Source: Varroa destructor (Eukaryota > Arthropoda > Arachnida > Mesostigmata > Varroidae). From it: a DNA stretch of 64,000 nt. A program made the position numbers and the translations under genes. The DNA lies in the NCBI RefSeq assembly GCF_002443255.2, contig NW_019211455.1:6289167-6353166 (forward strand). Direction: 5' to 3'. The notes under the pieces are model-generated. The model was given only the letters and a program-made list of their open reading frames with translations. It made no database searches and had not been told where the DNA came from. Of the stretch, positions 27,799 through 40,125 are shown one piece after another; the first letter of the stretch is position 1, and every line of letters starts with the position of its first letter.

Positions 27799-27841
27799 AG
27801 CTGGCCTAAACGATTGTCTGAGCGTTACAAACTGACGGATA

Positions 27842-27882
27842 AACACGCACACACTACACAAACACACACAAACACACACACA
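27842..27882 (+). repeat. Interrupted (CA)n tract
   Basis: CA dinucleotides interrupted by single A or T bases. It follows the GC-rich island at 27.25-27.8 kb. Confidence 0.85.
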
Positions 27883-27899
27883 GCCATACAGACCCCAAG

Positions 27900-30800
27900 A
27901 GGCAAGCATGAACCTGCTCGTGTCAGATAGGACGATGCTTCTGACTCTGGTGCTGTCAATGATGATGATGCTTATGATTCATGTCTGTGCTAGAAGATCG
28001 GCACCATTCTAGATGGCGAACCAAGAAGAAGAATTAGTTTGTCCTAATAGTAGAGGTTTGACAACCTTCAATTAAAACCATCTTCCGCACCATATCACTC
28101 CGCTCTATTATTTGCATATAATAAAATACAGTAAAATAATAACAGAAATAATAATAGGAGTCGAACCGTTAAAAATACTCATAGGAATAGCTTTTTGTTT
28201 TGGATCGATACGACTCGATGGAGATGACGAGATTGGTTGCATGGTTGACTCTTGAAACTTGAGGCCCTCGGAAGGAACAATGGGCTATCGAACTTTACAG
28301 GCGGAATGGCGACAGAGCAAAAGGCATAGAAATCTCTTGAATTCCGTTAGTTGATCCCGTAATCAATGCATATTAGATCACCCCTTTAATAATATAATAT
28401 ATTATTCCGATTTACAAAATACAATCGCTTTGGGGCGTACTGCAACACACGGCCGAATGAAACTATTCGAGATACGTATTGTCCGCTCCTTTCAGAACAA
28501 TCTAGATACAAAAAATGAATATAAAAATTAGACTGCATCCGAAATTTAGAAACAAGTCAGTATCGCCTCTCCAGATTGCAAGCCGTCCTCGTTGAACGAC
28601 TGTCCTACTTTTCAACAAGAGTATACTTTGGAAGATGACAAGGCTTCCAACAGAAGAAATGCTGACGAAAAATGTTATTCGAAAATCCCACCTTCCTCGA
28701 GCCTTTTTGTTGAGAATTTGGAAAAATTTAGGCTACCTAATCAGTTCATTTGGACAGTTTGGACTTAATTTGGACAGCTAAGAAATATTCTTTGAAAATG
28801 TAGTTAAAGCGACAAGGCGATCGTCTCTTGAACTTTACCGTGTTAATCTCTCTGTATTTCGAATTTTATGTCCAGCATCGCCGTTAGGCACTTGCCGCCA
28901 TGGTTTACATAAAGGAGTTGTCACACCAGAATTCAATCAGACTTCACTGTTGTTATAGGAATTGAGAGTCGTCATTTTGCATTACAGACTCATTGGCTAG
29001 TTGAACTTCACAGTACTTATAAAACCTTATTCATTAGTCATCGTTATTGTAAACAATATAAATCTTGTATAAATGTAACTAAAACAGAAACACTGTTTGA
29101 GATGCCGTTTGCTTTGCTTCATGCGTTCTCCTATACTCACACCAAAACTTCCGTTTCAGTTTTTGGACCAGACCCATTCTCGTTGCTGCGGCAGCTGTCG
29201 TTTCCAATTCTGGGTAATTGGACTCGAATCGGGTTTGGCACTGCACAAAACGTTTTATAAAACTCGCTAGTTGGGAGCGTTCAATTTGAAGATCCTAAAT
29301 TCGATTTCCCTATTTTACTCTGTATTCTACGTAGCAGTCACTAAATCGTCCACTATCTCGTTCGTTTTGCAGCAATGACAAATTAATCAGTTATTCCATC
29401 AACAGTTATCACAAAGCAAACGTTCTCACAACGCACAATATTCACACTTCCATTTGTGTTACCGTTGATTTTTTTTACACACTAATGTTAATCCACGTTT
29501 TATCTAGTCAGTTTTGGCTAGAACGAGCCAACCAACATAAGTTCTTCGTATCAAACGGCCATTAATAACTTACGCATACTTGAAAGTTTCGAAAAGCGCA
29601 GTAATAAATACTGACTAATTAGACTAAATAAAGACTAATTAGTCAAAGAAGAACCGGCACACTAATGCATACGGACGCACAACGGTATCGTCTACTTTCT
29701 TGCCGGAAAAACGAAGACGGCAGTTTTGAAGATCCAAAGATGATATAGGTTCAGCACAAACCAATTTCATCAACTTTAAGGTTTTCGCTTCGTTCTATGG
29801 CCGCTGCTGCTGCCGTTGCTGTCGTCGTCGTCATCAACCCCATGTGCCTCAGGACGGTCCTCCCATCAGCGTTCGCTTCGGACCGTTTCTGCCTCTGGTG
29901 TCGCCGGCCTAGCTGCTCGACTCTACAGAAGAACGGTCCTTGTCCGCGCGGGGAAGACCCCCTTTCCACTCCAAAATTCGCGCTCCTCCTTGCCACCTAT
30001 CGCGCTTACGTAACGTAATGTAGCCACACTACTGCAGACCATTACAGACCAACGCCAACGAGATGGTTCGCGCACACTGTAAAGATCCCATGTCTCTGTC
30101 TATTTATGGCGGTGCGATACCCTACGGTATGGTTCCGTGCGCTGCGGTCGCTCATGTCTATGTAATCGATTGATAGAAGTTGCAGAGCAAGTAAGTCGTA
30201 TTAGCAGCAGAAGTCGTAGGCTTGTTAACGTTAACGCCGCTAAAGGCCACCACTCTCGTCTACGATGGTTGACGTTGTTGTTTATGGCATTGGCTGTAAC
30301 CGCTTTTTCTGCGACGCTGCAGTGATCCTGGAGAAAGTTTGAGGAAAGCGAGAGATGCCCGCTGTTACCATGTTGATACTACTGTCGGCCAGCGGGATCA
30401 AAATCATTATCATCGTTGCCACGATCATCATCGATGGAGGCAGGTGCAGCCGCCGCTGGAGCCCGGGGAACCAGAGTAGTAATCAGCTGCGCCTGGCATC
30501 AGCAGCCGAACGAAGGAGCAAGCTTCGTCATCGTTCTCTTCGTTTGCAGTATCGACTTCTGTTGTCGTTTTTGCGGCAGTTGCCAGTCAAATGGAACTTC
30601 TTTTTGCCTCCACCAACTCACTGTGTTCACTTTGGCCAATGCTGCGATCGCTTGACGTCAACGGTGACATTGGCGCGAGAATCCGAAGTGCTCTAAGCAT
30701 AGCTGCTACATGTATCAGACTTATCTATCGACAGCAGTCTTACTAGCGTGCTTGGCACCGATATTACGCGCTCAACTCTCAAGCCAAGAACCCCCAAGAT

Positions 30801-33800
30801 CGTTGGATGGCGGACGGATAACGAGCACCACCAAAAATGGGCTAGTACCGATAATGCTGGCGTTGGGCCGGAGCCAGACCTGGAGCTAACCTTCAATACA
30901 ATGACAAAGAGTCGGCCAACGGACTGTCTACATACTTCAAACGAGAAGTGCTCTTCGCTCGCACTCTCTGTTCCGTCTCAGCAGCGTCAACTGAATTAAA
31001 GGAATGGGGGCTGATAAAAACGAGTTAGTCATCCCACCGGTAGGCGTTAACTGGACGCCGACCGTCCAGCCCTACCGTCTTCTACTGGGCACCTGATCTA
31101 TGACTACCACATCCGTACATGATTATGCACGCGTTCCAGTTTCATCGTTCCCCGATTCCATCGAAGCACAGCTGATGCTGCAGTACATAGCACTGACGCA
31201 CGATAACAGTTAGTGCAATCTCCCTGATACATTGATTTTTTTTTATATGATAAGACCAAAAAAATTATGTTTTCTTTTTTCGACCGTTCAAATTACACTG
31301 CGTTCTCACATACAAAGAAGAGAAGTCAACTGATCCGCCTATACATTACAGTAGCGTATTAAATTCTGCATAATATACATACATTTTGTCCAATTGAACG
31401 GGGTTGATGCCAAGAAATGATATCTTACGGTAAATACGAAGCCTCGCAATGTTATAATGAGCTAGCTTAGATCGAATATTCCCAAAGATACGTTTCAACC
31501 TGTGCGCCATGTATGTTGCAGTAATATCAGGAACTTGAATATCAACACGGCTAATGTAAGTATATGGAAAAATAGTCTCGTCTGCTGACGAAACATGCCC
31601 AATGGAAATTTTTTTAGCGATTTCTGCAAACGTCGACTTAATGGATGTCTTAGACCAACGGTGCTAGAATTCTTTTCATCAGATATGTACTGATTACTGA
31701 GCTTTGCTAACGCTGTGCGAAGATGCTAAACGAGAAACTTTTGAGAACTCTCGTCTTCCACCGATCAAGGCGATAGCTTTCAATGCTGGAGACTTTGAAA
31801 TGTTTTGCCGTTAGAAGACACTCATGTAAAAAGGACAAAAAAAAAAACACAACGTAGACTTCGTTTGACAAATCGATATGAGTGGATCAGCAATGGAAAA
31901 ACTGCCATGAAAATATCTTCTTTCTATTTACTAAAGCTGAGTCATACTCTAACGCCGGTAATTTCCACATGAGCTGATATTTCGACAGTAAAAATGGCTC
32001 GAATAAACTACACGTTATCTATACGATATTTAACAATTTCTTTGAAAATAGGCCTATCCGGAAAAAATTAGTCAGCGAGACCAGACGTTCGTCGTACCCG
32101 ACTAGATTGGTAGTACTAGTATTTTAGCGTTTGTTTTCATTAGATACATAAAAGGACTTAGATTCTAGAAGCAGTTAGTGTATGGACGTATTTTTGTTAC
32201 TATCATCATTTAGTAGGCACCTGGATTGAATAGAGAGTCCTATTTAGGAATATTCAATAAACATAATCTATATTATCGTATATAGTACCAAGTAAATGTT
32301 TTGCCTTCTAAGGTCACTTAGTGAAATTAGAATTTTCACTTATGTTTCAGGTCATGGACGGTAGGTATTATAAATAACAGGTACCCCGTACATCTGTCAT
32401 ACCTAAGTGTTTGTTTCACTAAACTGAGCTGGGACATCTAATTTTGAGATCGTTATATCATTTCGATAGAACGATTTTAAAATACCCAATTTAAATAATT
32501 GTAATGAAAAAAAAATCCCAAGACAGGTATTAACATCTTATATTCCTCTTTTAGGGAAATGTGAATAGAAGACGTATACGTTTTTTGAACAGCGTTGCTA
32601 ATAGTGTGATTCTAACGTAGTTGTCAATACAGGACACAGTACAACAAAGTGAAAATTATTTTAAAAATTTTATTTTAGATATTTTAAAAAAGAAAGCAAA
32701 CTTCGATTTCGTCAGCTCAAATATCAGGAAAATAACAATGGCATTTTTTTTTTTAATCATATACATTAACATAAAGCTTTTTGAATGAACGAAGCCTCCC
32801 TGAAGTATATAATTGGTAACATCGTTATTAGACAGTAACGTTCTACAGACGTTGCTTACTGTCTTTTCGTTTGCAGGTTGTTACAAAAGAAACACGTAAT
32901 TCAGATCGAGATGACTGCCATAATATCAGGTAATAGAGAGCGACTTGAAATGCCCTGAGTCCGATTTTAGGAAGAGAAATTCCCCAAGTAATTTCTCCAC
33001 TGATAGATAATCTATTAAGCCATATGGCAATCTTTATAATAATGTCTTCTTTTCCTATGCTTTAAAGTATAAATTATAGCTTTTCTTCAAACTGAGATTT
33101 CAACCAGCGTAACGGCATACTCGCCTGGTCCGATTATCGACGTAGTTACGGAGATACGTACTGACCAGACTACGTTGTCCTTTATCTTGAGATGACAATA
33201 TTGATTCTGTGACTACTATGGCTATAAAAAAAAAAAAAAGGTGTTTAAGAACCTGGATAAAAAGGCTTCCATTCGGCCTTGAAAACTCTTCGGACCCTGA
33301 CTAAAAGCTATCATTAAATCTATTAACAGTTACGTTAAGTACGCACGTCGCTCGAGGGTAGATTTGTCTACGTATACGGAAAGTTTTACTTGAATATGTA
33401 TATGTTCATTTATATGCAATTTAACAACAAGTTACATTTAAGTTGTCCCCATGCTTCGCCAATATTCATACGTAGTAAGTATATATTTCGTCGTCGTAGA
33501 AATACCCGATCTCCGACTACGGTTCGTTTTGAAGCTTGTAATCCCTATAGACGAAAACAGGGATCTGGAATACTATGCACTTTCTGGTATACGATTCTGT
33601 TCACGATTTATATATCTGGTACGATACGTTCTAGGCCAGGCAGGAAGGAGCTGATTCAGTCGAATGAAATTGATCGACATGTAGAATGAAATACCACCGT
33701 CACGATGCTTCTAATTCGGCCGTAAAATTCACGTCTGTTTGATAACGTGACACAACAACAGTCATAATACGCCACCACAGCGGTGATGATACGTATGCAC

Positions 33801-36800
33801 ACATCAGTCACGTATCTTATAGGTGTACACCGACTAGATCATCAGATCATTTCTAGAACACTAACGCCTTTATGTAAAACAAAAAAAGACTGGTTCGCTG
33901 TTCGGCCCCTTTTACATGAAAGTGAAATATATTTGACTAGCTCTAAGTGCTTTTGTTTTTGGCGTGTTCTATTTCTCTGCGCGACGCCGCTGTTCTTAAG
34001 TCGTACAGAAAATCCTGTAGACGCCGATTTCGGAAGGGTGTGAGTTCAATCGAAGGCCTATTGCTATTGTGGACCGCATTTGCTGGTGCAATTTCTAGAG
34101 ACTTGGCACAAGTCCCAAAATGCCGGGACACTACGCTCGTTAATGACGTATTTATAAATGATGATTTAAATCCAGAAGTGCGGAAGCGAGAGGGAATATC
34201 AAATGAATGTTCGATCGTAATTAGATATGATCTTCCGACGCACCGATAGCTACGGATCGAGGAAAACTGGGGATCTGACATGATGATTCCTGTCCAGCAC
34301 GAGCTGAAAAAAATCGAGAAGTCTTTGGACGCAAAACCGTTTCATAGAATGCTAACTATGTTTATTTACACAATCTCTGCCCTATGTATCCTGTACAATA
34401 TGTACATGTCTATCAGGTAAAGCACAGGCCAGAGGTACTATTTTATCACCTTCTAAAGGTAAACCTAACGATATTTTTTCATCTGTACAGAATGCACCCC
34501 ATAGTAGTTCCAAGTTTTTTGTAATACTCAGTACCACACTGGTGCTTATTGAAGGTTCTGAAAAACAAATAGTGTTCAGCGTATTATTACTAGTTTTATA
34601 ACACGAAACCAGTCTGCACGCATGATGCTCTAAAATTTTCAGGCATGATGCATCCGAGTCGAGTATCCTCCCCACTCCGTAAATCGGGCACTTGCGTCCA
34701 TCCATATATATGCGCTACGACACTTAAGACTGCCAGGCAGTTTATGCCGAGGACCAACAATAACTTCCTTCACTGTGAATATCCCGTCATATGTGTCGTG
34801 GTATTTTTCGTCATACTTAAGTCTAGCCAGACTGTGAAGTAACCTTCCCTCTGTTTTAGTTTCGTCCATTACCGTTAAGTAGAACGATGATTAGCTATTA
34901 TAGCGTCGTATTTGTTCCCGGTAGACTTCCTCAAATTGTTTTTCCAAAGCCGATGTACTTGTCAGACGCGCGAGCGACGTTTCTGCCGCGCAAACTCCGT
35001 CAAATCTATTAACGACCCCGTTTGGTCTCAAATCATACACCTACTACTTAATATACCATTACAATTTAACGGTAGCTCGAAGTTGAAACGTCGATAAGAA
35101 TAATATTCTCCAATTTCGCATTGTCAGTTGTACGGCGGCCATCTTTTTATTGGTTGATTGTGCTCCTCTGACGAATCGTTAAGCAATGTGGTCCATCGAC
35201 TTTGTTTCGTTGATTAGGTAGACCTGCGGCTCGCAAGGCAAACAGTATTCTTCCAACGTGGGTTTTCCCTACTTCACTCTTGTTAGTTACCATGTGTATT
35301 GCTGGCCAATCGCACCCTTGCCTCTAAGCCACTATTGTGATACTTGTTAACAGACGATATTTTTGTTCGGCGTACATCTGGCCTTCGTTGAGTGGCTGCG
35401 CTGTCGCGAAAACAAAGGATAGGCACGGTATCCTCATTACGTTTACGCCAAGTGAAGGCCGGGGAATGCCCGGCCGAATAAAATTCGGAGCAGTATCAGT
35501 GGCAGCCGCTGCCACCGGCGTAGATCGCCCACTGTATATCGTTGCGCCGACTCAGTAGACGCTGGTGAGCAAAGGTCAACGGCAGAGATTGAAAGAGGGC
35601 ATACCGACAGCTGTTAGTCATTGGTGATTCTTTTTTTTGAGCACCGGAAAAGATTCACGGACAGATCTTCGGGAGCCCGTCTGAAATGAATGCAAGTCGA
35701 ATCCAAATAAGAAATTTGCTATGACTCAGCGAGCTATCAAGATTGCGTTTGTCTCTCTCAAACGATAACTGGGGATATAGTTAAAGTGATAGTGGATTCC
35801 TTATGTTATCCACGCCGGGGGATTTTCCAGGAAAATTATCTATCCAGTTGCGCCGATCGCAATTACTATTACTGTTTACTTTACATTCAAAAACTCGAAG
35901 ATAAATGACGTAATTGTTAAGACGTTGCGCGTTGTGTTTCATTCAAGGCCCATAAGATTTATGCTTAAATTACGTTTGATAAACAGATCCGTTTGGCTGT
36001 AATTTTTCAGGCATTCTAGATTATATAATGAAATTGATCGTAAAAAAACAGTACTGCCCGGACAGTTCCGGGTGGAAGCTCTAACTACAGACACGTCGAT
36101 AGTGGCTAAGATAAACAAGATCTACAAATACTTGTGCATAGATAGTGATGACACGTAGGGCATACTTCCGGAACTACTAAAAATCATAGCATTTTCATGT
36201 CACGCGCTTTCATACAGATGATTTATTGTAATCTCGAAACGAGTTAGGTATAAAATCTGTTTGACGACTCGTGAGGGTACAGTGTCGTCTAGGAAAAACT
36301 GTGTGAATAGATAAAGTTATATAATTAACGGTGAATATTCAACTTAGTCACTGTTATTAGAAATGTTTTTAGCTGTCAGAAAAGAGCAGATGCTTCCGGG
36401 ACCATCTAAAGTTGGAACAGCTACTTCGATTAAGTTTCAATAGCAGCTTGTGTATGGATTCTGTGTGCTTACGTGTTGCGAAGGAAGCCTATTTCCATTT
36501 AATTTTACAAGTAAATTTGTTTATCGTTTTTTTTTTTGCCCAACCCGACAGGTAATGAACGCTAACCGGGTATTTTGTCATTTCACAATAATTAATAGTG
36601 ACGTTGCGGCCTATGTAGTGTTCGATTATAATGAAGTCTAGAGACCTCCAATTTTTCAAAATATACAATTTAAGGCCGACTGCATAATCTAAATCATACA
36701 CACCTTAAAATCCGGATGGAATAGTGCTGGTGTTGTTCCTTCTATATCCAACCTATCAGTGCAGACGTATCGCTATATAGGTGAGTATAATTGAGATGCT

Positions 36801-38513
36801 GATATGATTGCAAGTCATGCCAACTGAATGAATAAGGAGATATAAGTGATTTTTATTGCTCCTTAGAATATTAGAGATAATTTTCTGTTAAAGTTTCTGT
36901 ATTGTTCAAATGAATATGAGACCGGCTTATTTTGAATTCCTGTCGTATCCCCTGATATTCAGTAAAAACGTTCCTCGTTAGAAGAAAAATTGATACTACG
37001 ATTTGCAGGGTTCGCTTCCGTGAAGCGTTTAATGCTCGGCAATTCAGGTATCTGCTGTGGCACGGGGGCAATTACCTGATCTCGGCAATAACGAATGTTT
37101 CGACGCCACCTTCTCCAAGTTATTATATATTTTCGATGTATTTATTCGCTTTATTATTAACTATATTACTTTATTGGCTCCGACTAGCTGACCCCGAAAG
37201 CCTTCACTTTCTGGCAAACTAAGAGTCAATAACTGCAAGTGAATACAACGAAAAGTGTGAAAAGTTAATTAGCGCTAAAGTACCTTAATCTTTGCGCGGT
37301 GCCAAATTGCTACTGTGTAATTGTTCTTATATAGGTAAAAAGCAGACGTTTTAGCTTAAATCCTATTCGATTTTAAAATCTAACTAAATTATACTGTACT
37401 GTTCTGTTAACTTACATTAACTACATTGTTTGTTAAAATCAAAAATTGTCAAATCAAAACCAACCTACTTTGCCTGTTCTAGGTATAAGTACGTCTAGTG
37501 GAACACCTAACGGTGGTACCGCATGTAGAACACAAGACAAATCCATATTTAGCGCAGCGAGCAAACTTTAGGTTCCACTCGGAAAATTTGTTTTGCACAC
37601 TAAGATTTTCTAGCGATTCTTAAATTTTGTCTTCGGCGTCCCAGTTTTATCTTCGCCACAAGTTGTTATTGTTATTATTTTCTATATGAGCCAATGAGCA
37701 GTGTTTGTACATATAAGAACACGCTGCTCTATGAGATTAATCGAGAAAATTGGTGTTTTTTATTGTTCTATTTACCATTGACGATATGTCAAAGTAAACG
37801 CATCCGAAAGACGTTGCGGTTAAAAACAAAAGCGGATGATTCATTTGTTCCTGACCGGTCTGATAGCTCATCTGACATTAAAACAAAATCACCCAGCGTC
37901 CCATTTAAAATGCCTACACCATCAAAAGTGTACGACAAAGAATAAAAAGAAGATGATGCATTCTCTAATTGGGAGGGAGGGTATAAAGTAAATTTTTGTG
38001 TTTGTATACATGTTTTTTTCAGTAAGCGTCTGCTGCTCCGTTTCGCAACATTGACTTAGCATGACCTTTGGAACTTGAGCGTGACATTTTGCAGGGTCCG
38101 GAGTAGTTGAGGGAGCCTATGTGGGATATTCTACCCTTTGACAACTTTTATGCTAGGCAATGGTCGATTAGTAAAATTTTGTTAGGTACCCATTGTCTTA
38201 TGTTGTTAGCTCTAATCTCAGCTGTGTGCTGTTGTTGTTGTTATAGTATTTCGTGCGGCTCAATCGTTGGAAGCCATGCCGGACTATATATGAATTCCGA
38301 TAGCATCGAAATAAGCATTTTTTTTTGCCTGCTCTACCGATCATAGATTAGGCGTCTAACGGGTCAGTTGAATAAAAGCTCTACAGGTCCACAAGTTCCG
38401 TCATAACACCGGCCCGAGAATGGCGAGATTCAACAATTCCGTAACAGCATTCGTAATTTATTCTTGTTTGGTGATTTTAGCATTTTTCAAATCAATATAT
38501 TCAATATATATAT
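27900..38513. other. Mostly non-coding, with a GC-rich island at 29.75-31.0 kb
   Basis: The island starts with GCTGCTGCTGCC and GTCGTCGTCGTC triplets and has several overlapping frames (29797-30018, 30355-30696, 30748-30999) with no recognised domain. The rest is AT-rich. A small ATG frame at 37694-37945 has a hydrophobic segment then a basic stretch. It lies about 570 bases before the peroxidase relic, but no link is shown. Confidence 0.5.
34382..34557 (-). CDS. Candidate terminal exon of an unknown gene
   Basis: On the minus strand a strong acceptor (TTTGTTTTTCAG) is followed by 58 open codons to TAG. The peptide is protein-like (ELLWGAFCTDEKISLGLPL, then CALPDRHVHIVQDT). The open frame continues upstream past the acceptor, so it could also be a chance frame. 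No family recognised and no preceding exon established. Confidence 0.22.
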
Positions 38514-40125
38514 TTGTCCATTGTCGAAAGGCTGCAGGCAGACTTTTCTCGAACATTTCCTGATGCAAAAGGCAGTTGTCCGATGCATCGTGGCCGCCCT
38601 GATACCGAGCACCTCGTTGACGCGTATAAAAACTACTCTCTGAATCCTGCATCTTATTACTGCTTCAATGGAACGTGCAATAACCTGCAACACAAACAGT
38701 GGGGAGCCGTCGTTACGTGCTACAAACGTATGTTGCGGGCCTACTACGAAGATAAGCGATCGGAGCCGGTGCGCAGGGGACCCAATCCAGCTGACTTCTG
38801 CTTGAAATTTCGATCCTTGACTCGCAATACGACGACAACAAAGCTGACTCATCTCTTCATTTCATTTGGACAATATTACAACAACAAGCGCGGAGTAGGT
38901 TAGGGGTAGATATTGTGTTCAGAAGTTACCTGAATGTAAAATGACGACCGACGTGTCAAATGATCCGGTCTTGCTGGAAAGGAATGCAACATGTATAAAT
39001 TACGTCCGCTTGGCAGTGTGCCCTTGTGAGTCAGATGGACCACGGAGACATATGAACAGTCTGACAGCTTACCTCGATCTCTCCTTGCCTTATGGAAGCG
39101 CGAAAAAGGAACTAGATCGTCTTCGAGATTAGCGTCTACCACATCTGACACACATATCCAAAGGCAACAGCCTGCCATTACGAGAAGACCATGATTGTAT
39201 TAGCGAACAGTGTTTTCTTGCAGGGGACCTTCGTGTGACTGTCGTTCCCATGTTACATACGGTATGGGCTCGATATCACAACCATCTTCCGCAAAATATC
39301 AAACAAGTTTACAAAAACTGGACGTCAGCAATGTTTTTCTTCGAAGCGCGTAAGATTGCGATCGTTCAATTTCAGATAATCACGTACAATGTGTATATAC
39401 CTCTGCCGATCGGTCCTAAGACGATGCAACACCATCGAATTAATCACCTCAATGCCGAGTATAACAATAATCTCGAGGATGAAGTATATACCGAGTTCTC
39501 AGCAGCCGCATTTCGGCGAGTACCTGACGATGTAACGGGAATTCCTATCGTTTTCTACAATAACCAGTACTTCTTCGATAAAAACTATACAGGTTTCACA
39601 GGTGAGATTAAAAGAAGCAATGGCAACCGCGGCAGGTTGAAAATCCCTGTATCCAACGTCTGAAACCTCATCTCATCGTATTTATGATCGAGGGTTTCAT
39701 ATGATATTCAACAACGTAGGGACCATGGTTTAGCATCGTATATCGCCTACGTAGAATTAGCTACTGGAGTGGAAATTACTTCCTTTGAAGATCTGGCCAC
39801 AAATGACAAAAGAAAGCGCAATGTTACTACAGGGCATTTATCACGACGTTTCATTAGTTGATCTCTATGTTCGCCAGATGATTCCGAAAAACTTTTAGCC
39901 ATATTATTGCCATCCAGTTCATGGAGCTATCCAAAGGAGATCGGTGCTTTGGTAGAAATGCTGGCTTCACCCCCTGGACAATGGGAAAAACTTGTTAGAG
40001 AGGCATCACTCGGAAGGATTTTGTGTCTAGCAACGGGCAGACCGTTTCAAAAATATCCGTTTCTCATGGATTCCGTCCTAGAGAATTGTACGATATGCCA
40101 AATCGACTTTAATTTTTGGACTTGA
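38514..40125 (+). pseudogene. Animal haem peroxidase pseudogene (peroxinectin/peroxidasin-type fold)
   Basis: A relic of a secreted animal haem peroxidase (oxidises halides or phenols with H2O2). Colinear blocks in order: GTCNNLQHKQWGA and RAYYEDKRSEP from 38671; GQYYNNK near 38868; LTAYLDLSLPYGSAKKELDR at 39060-39119; EQCFLAGDLR near 39207-39236; LHTVWARYHN; FEARKIAIVQFQIITYNVY; TEFSAAAFR; DIQQRRDHG at 39703-39729; IYHDVSLVDLYV at 39836-39871; ASLGRILC; and the C-terminal QIDFNFW before TGA at 40123. Disruptions: frame change near 38899-38940; in-frame TAG 39130-39132, TGA 39661-39663 and TGA 39685-39687; frame change near 39800-39833; TAG 39896-39898; frame change again before 39907. Key residues are gone: the distal Asp-His (myeloperoxidase D94/H95) reads Asn-Asn; the Glu at the E242 position is Val; four codons holding the proximal FGH are deleted after AAFR; the Asn partner is Asp. 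The AGDLR Arg survives. No introns occur over about 1.6 kb, which suggests a retrocopy or an intronless parent. Confidence 0.93.

Noticed and set aside
33947..34249. VFINDDLNPEVRKRE as a LINE ORF1 remnant
   Set aside because: Only one short string resembles the FINDDLT motif. There is no reverse transcriptase, no tail and no second block.
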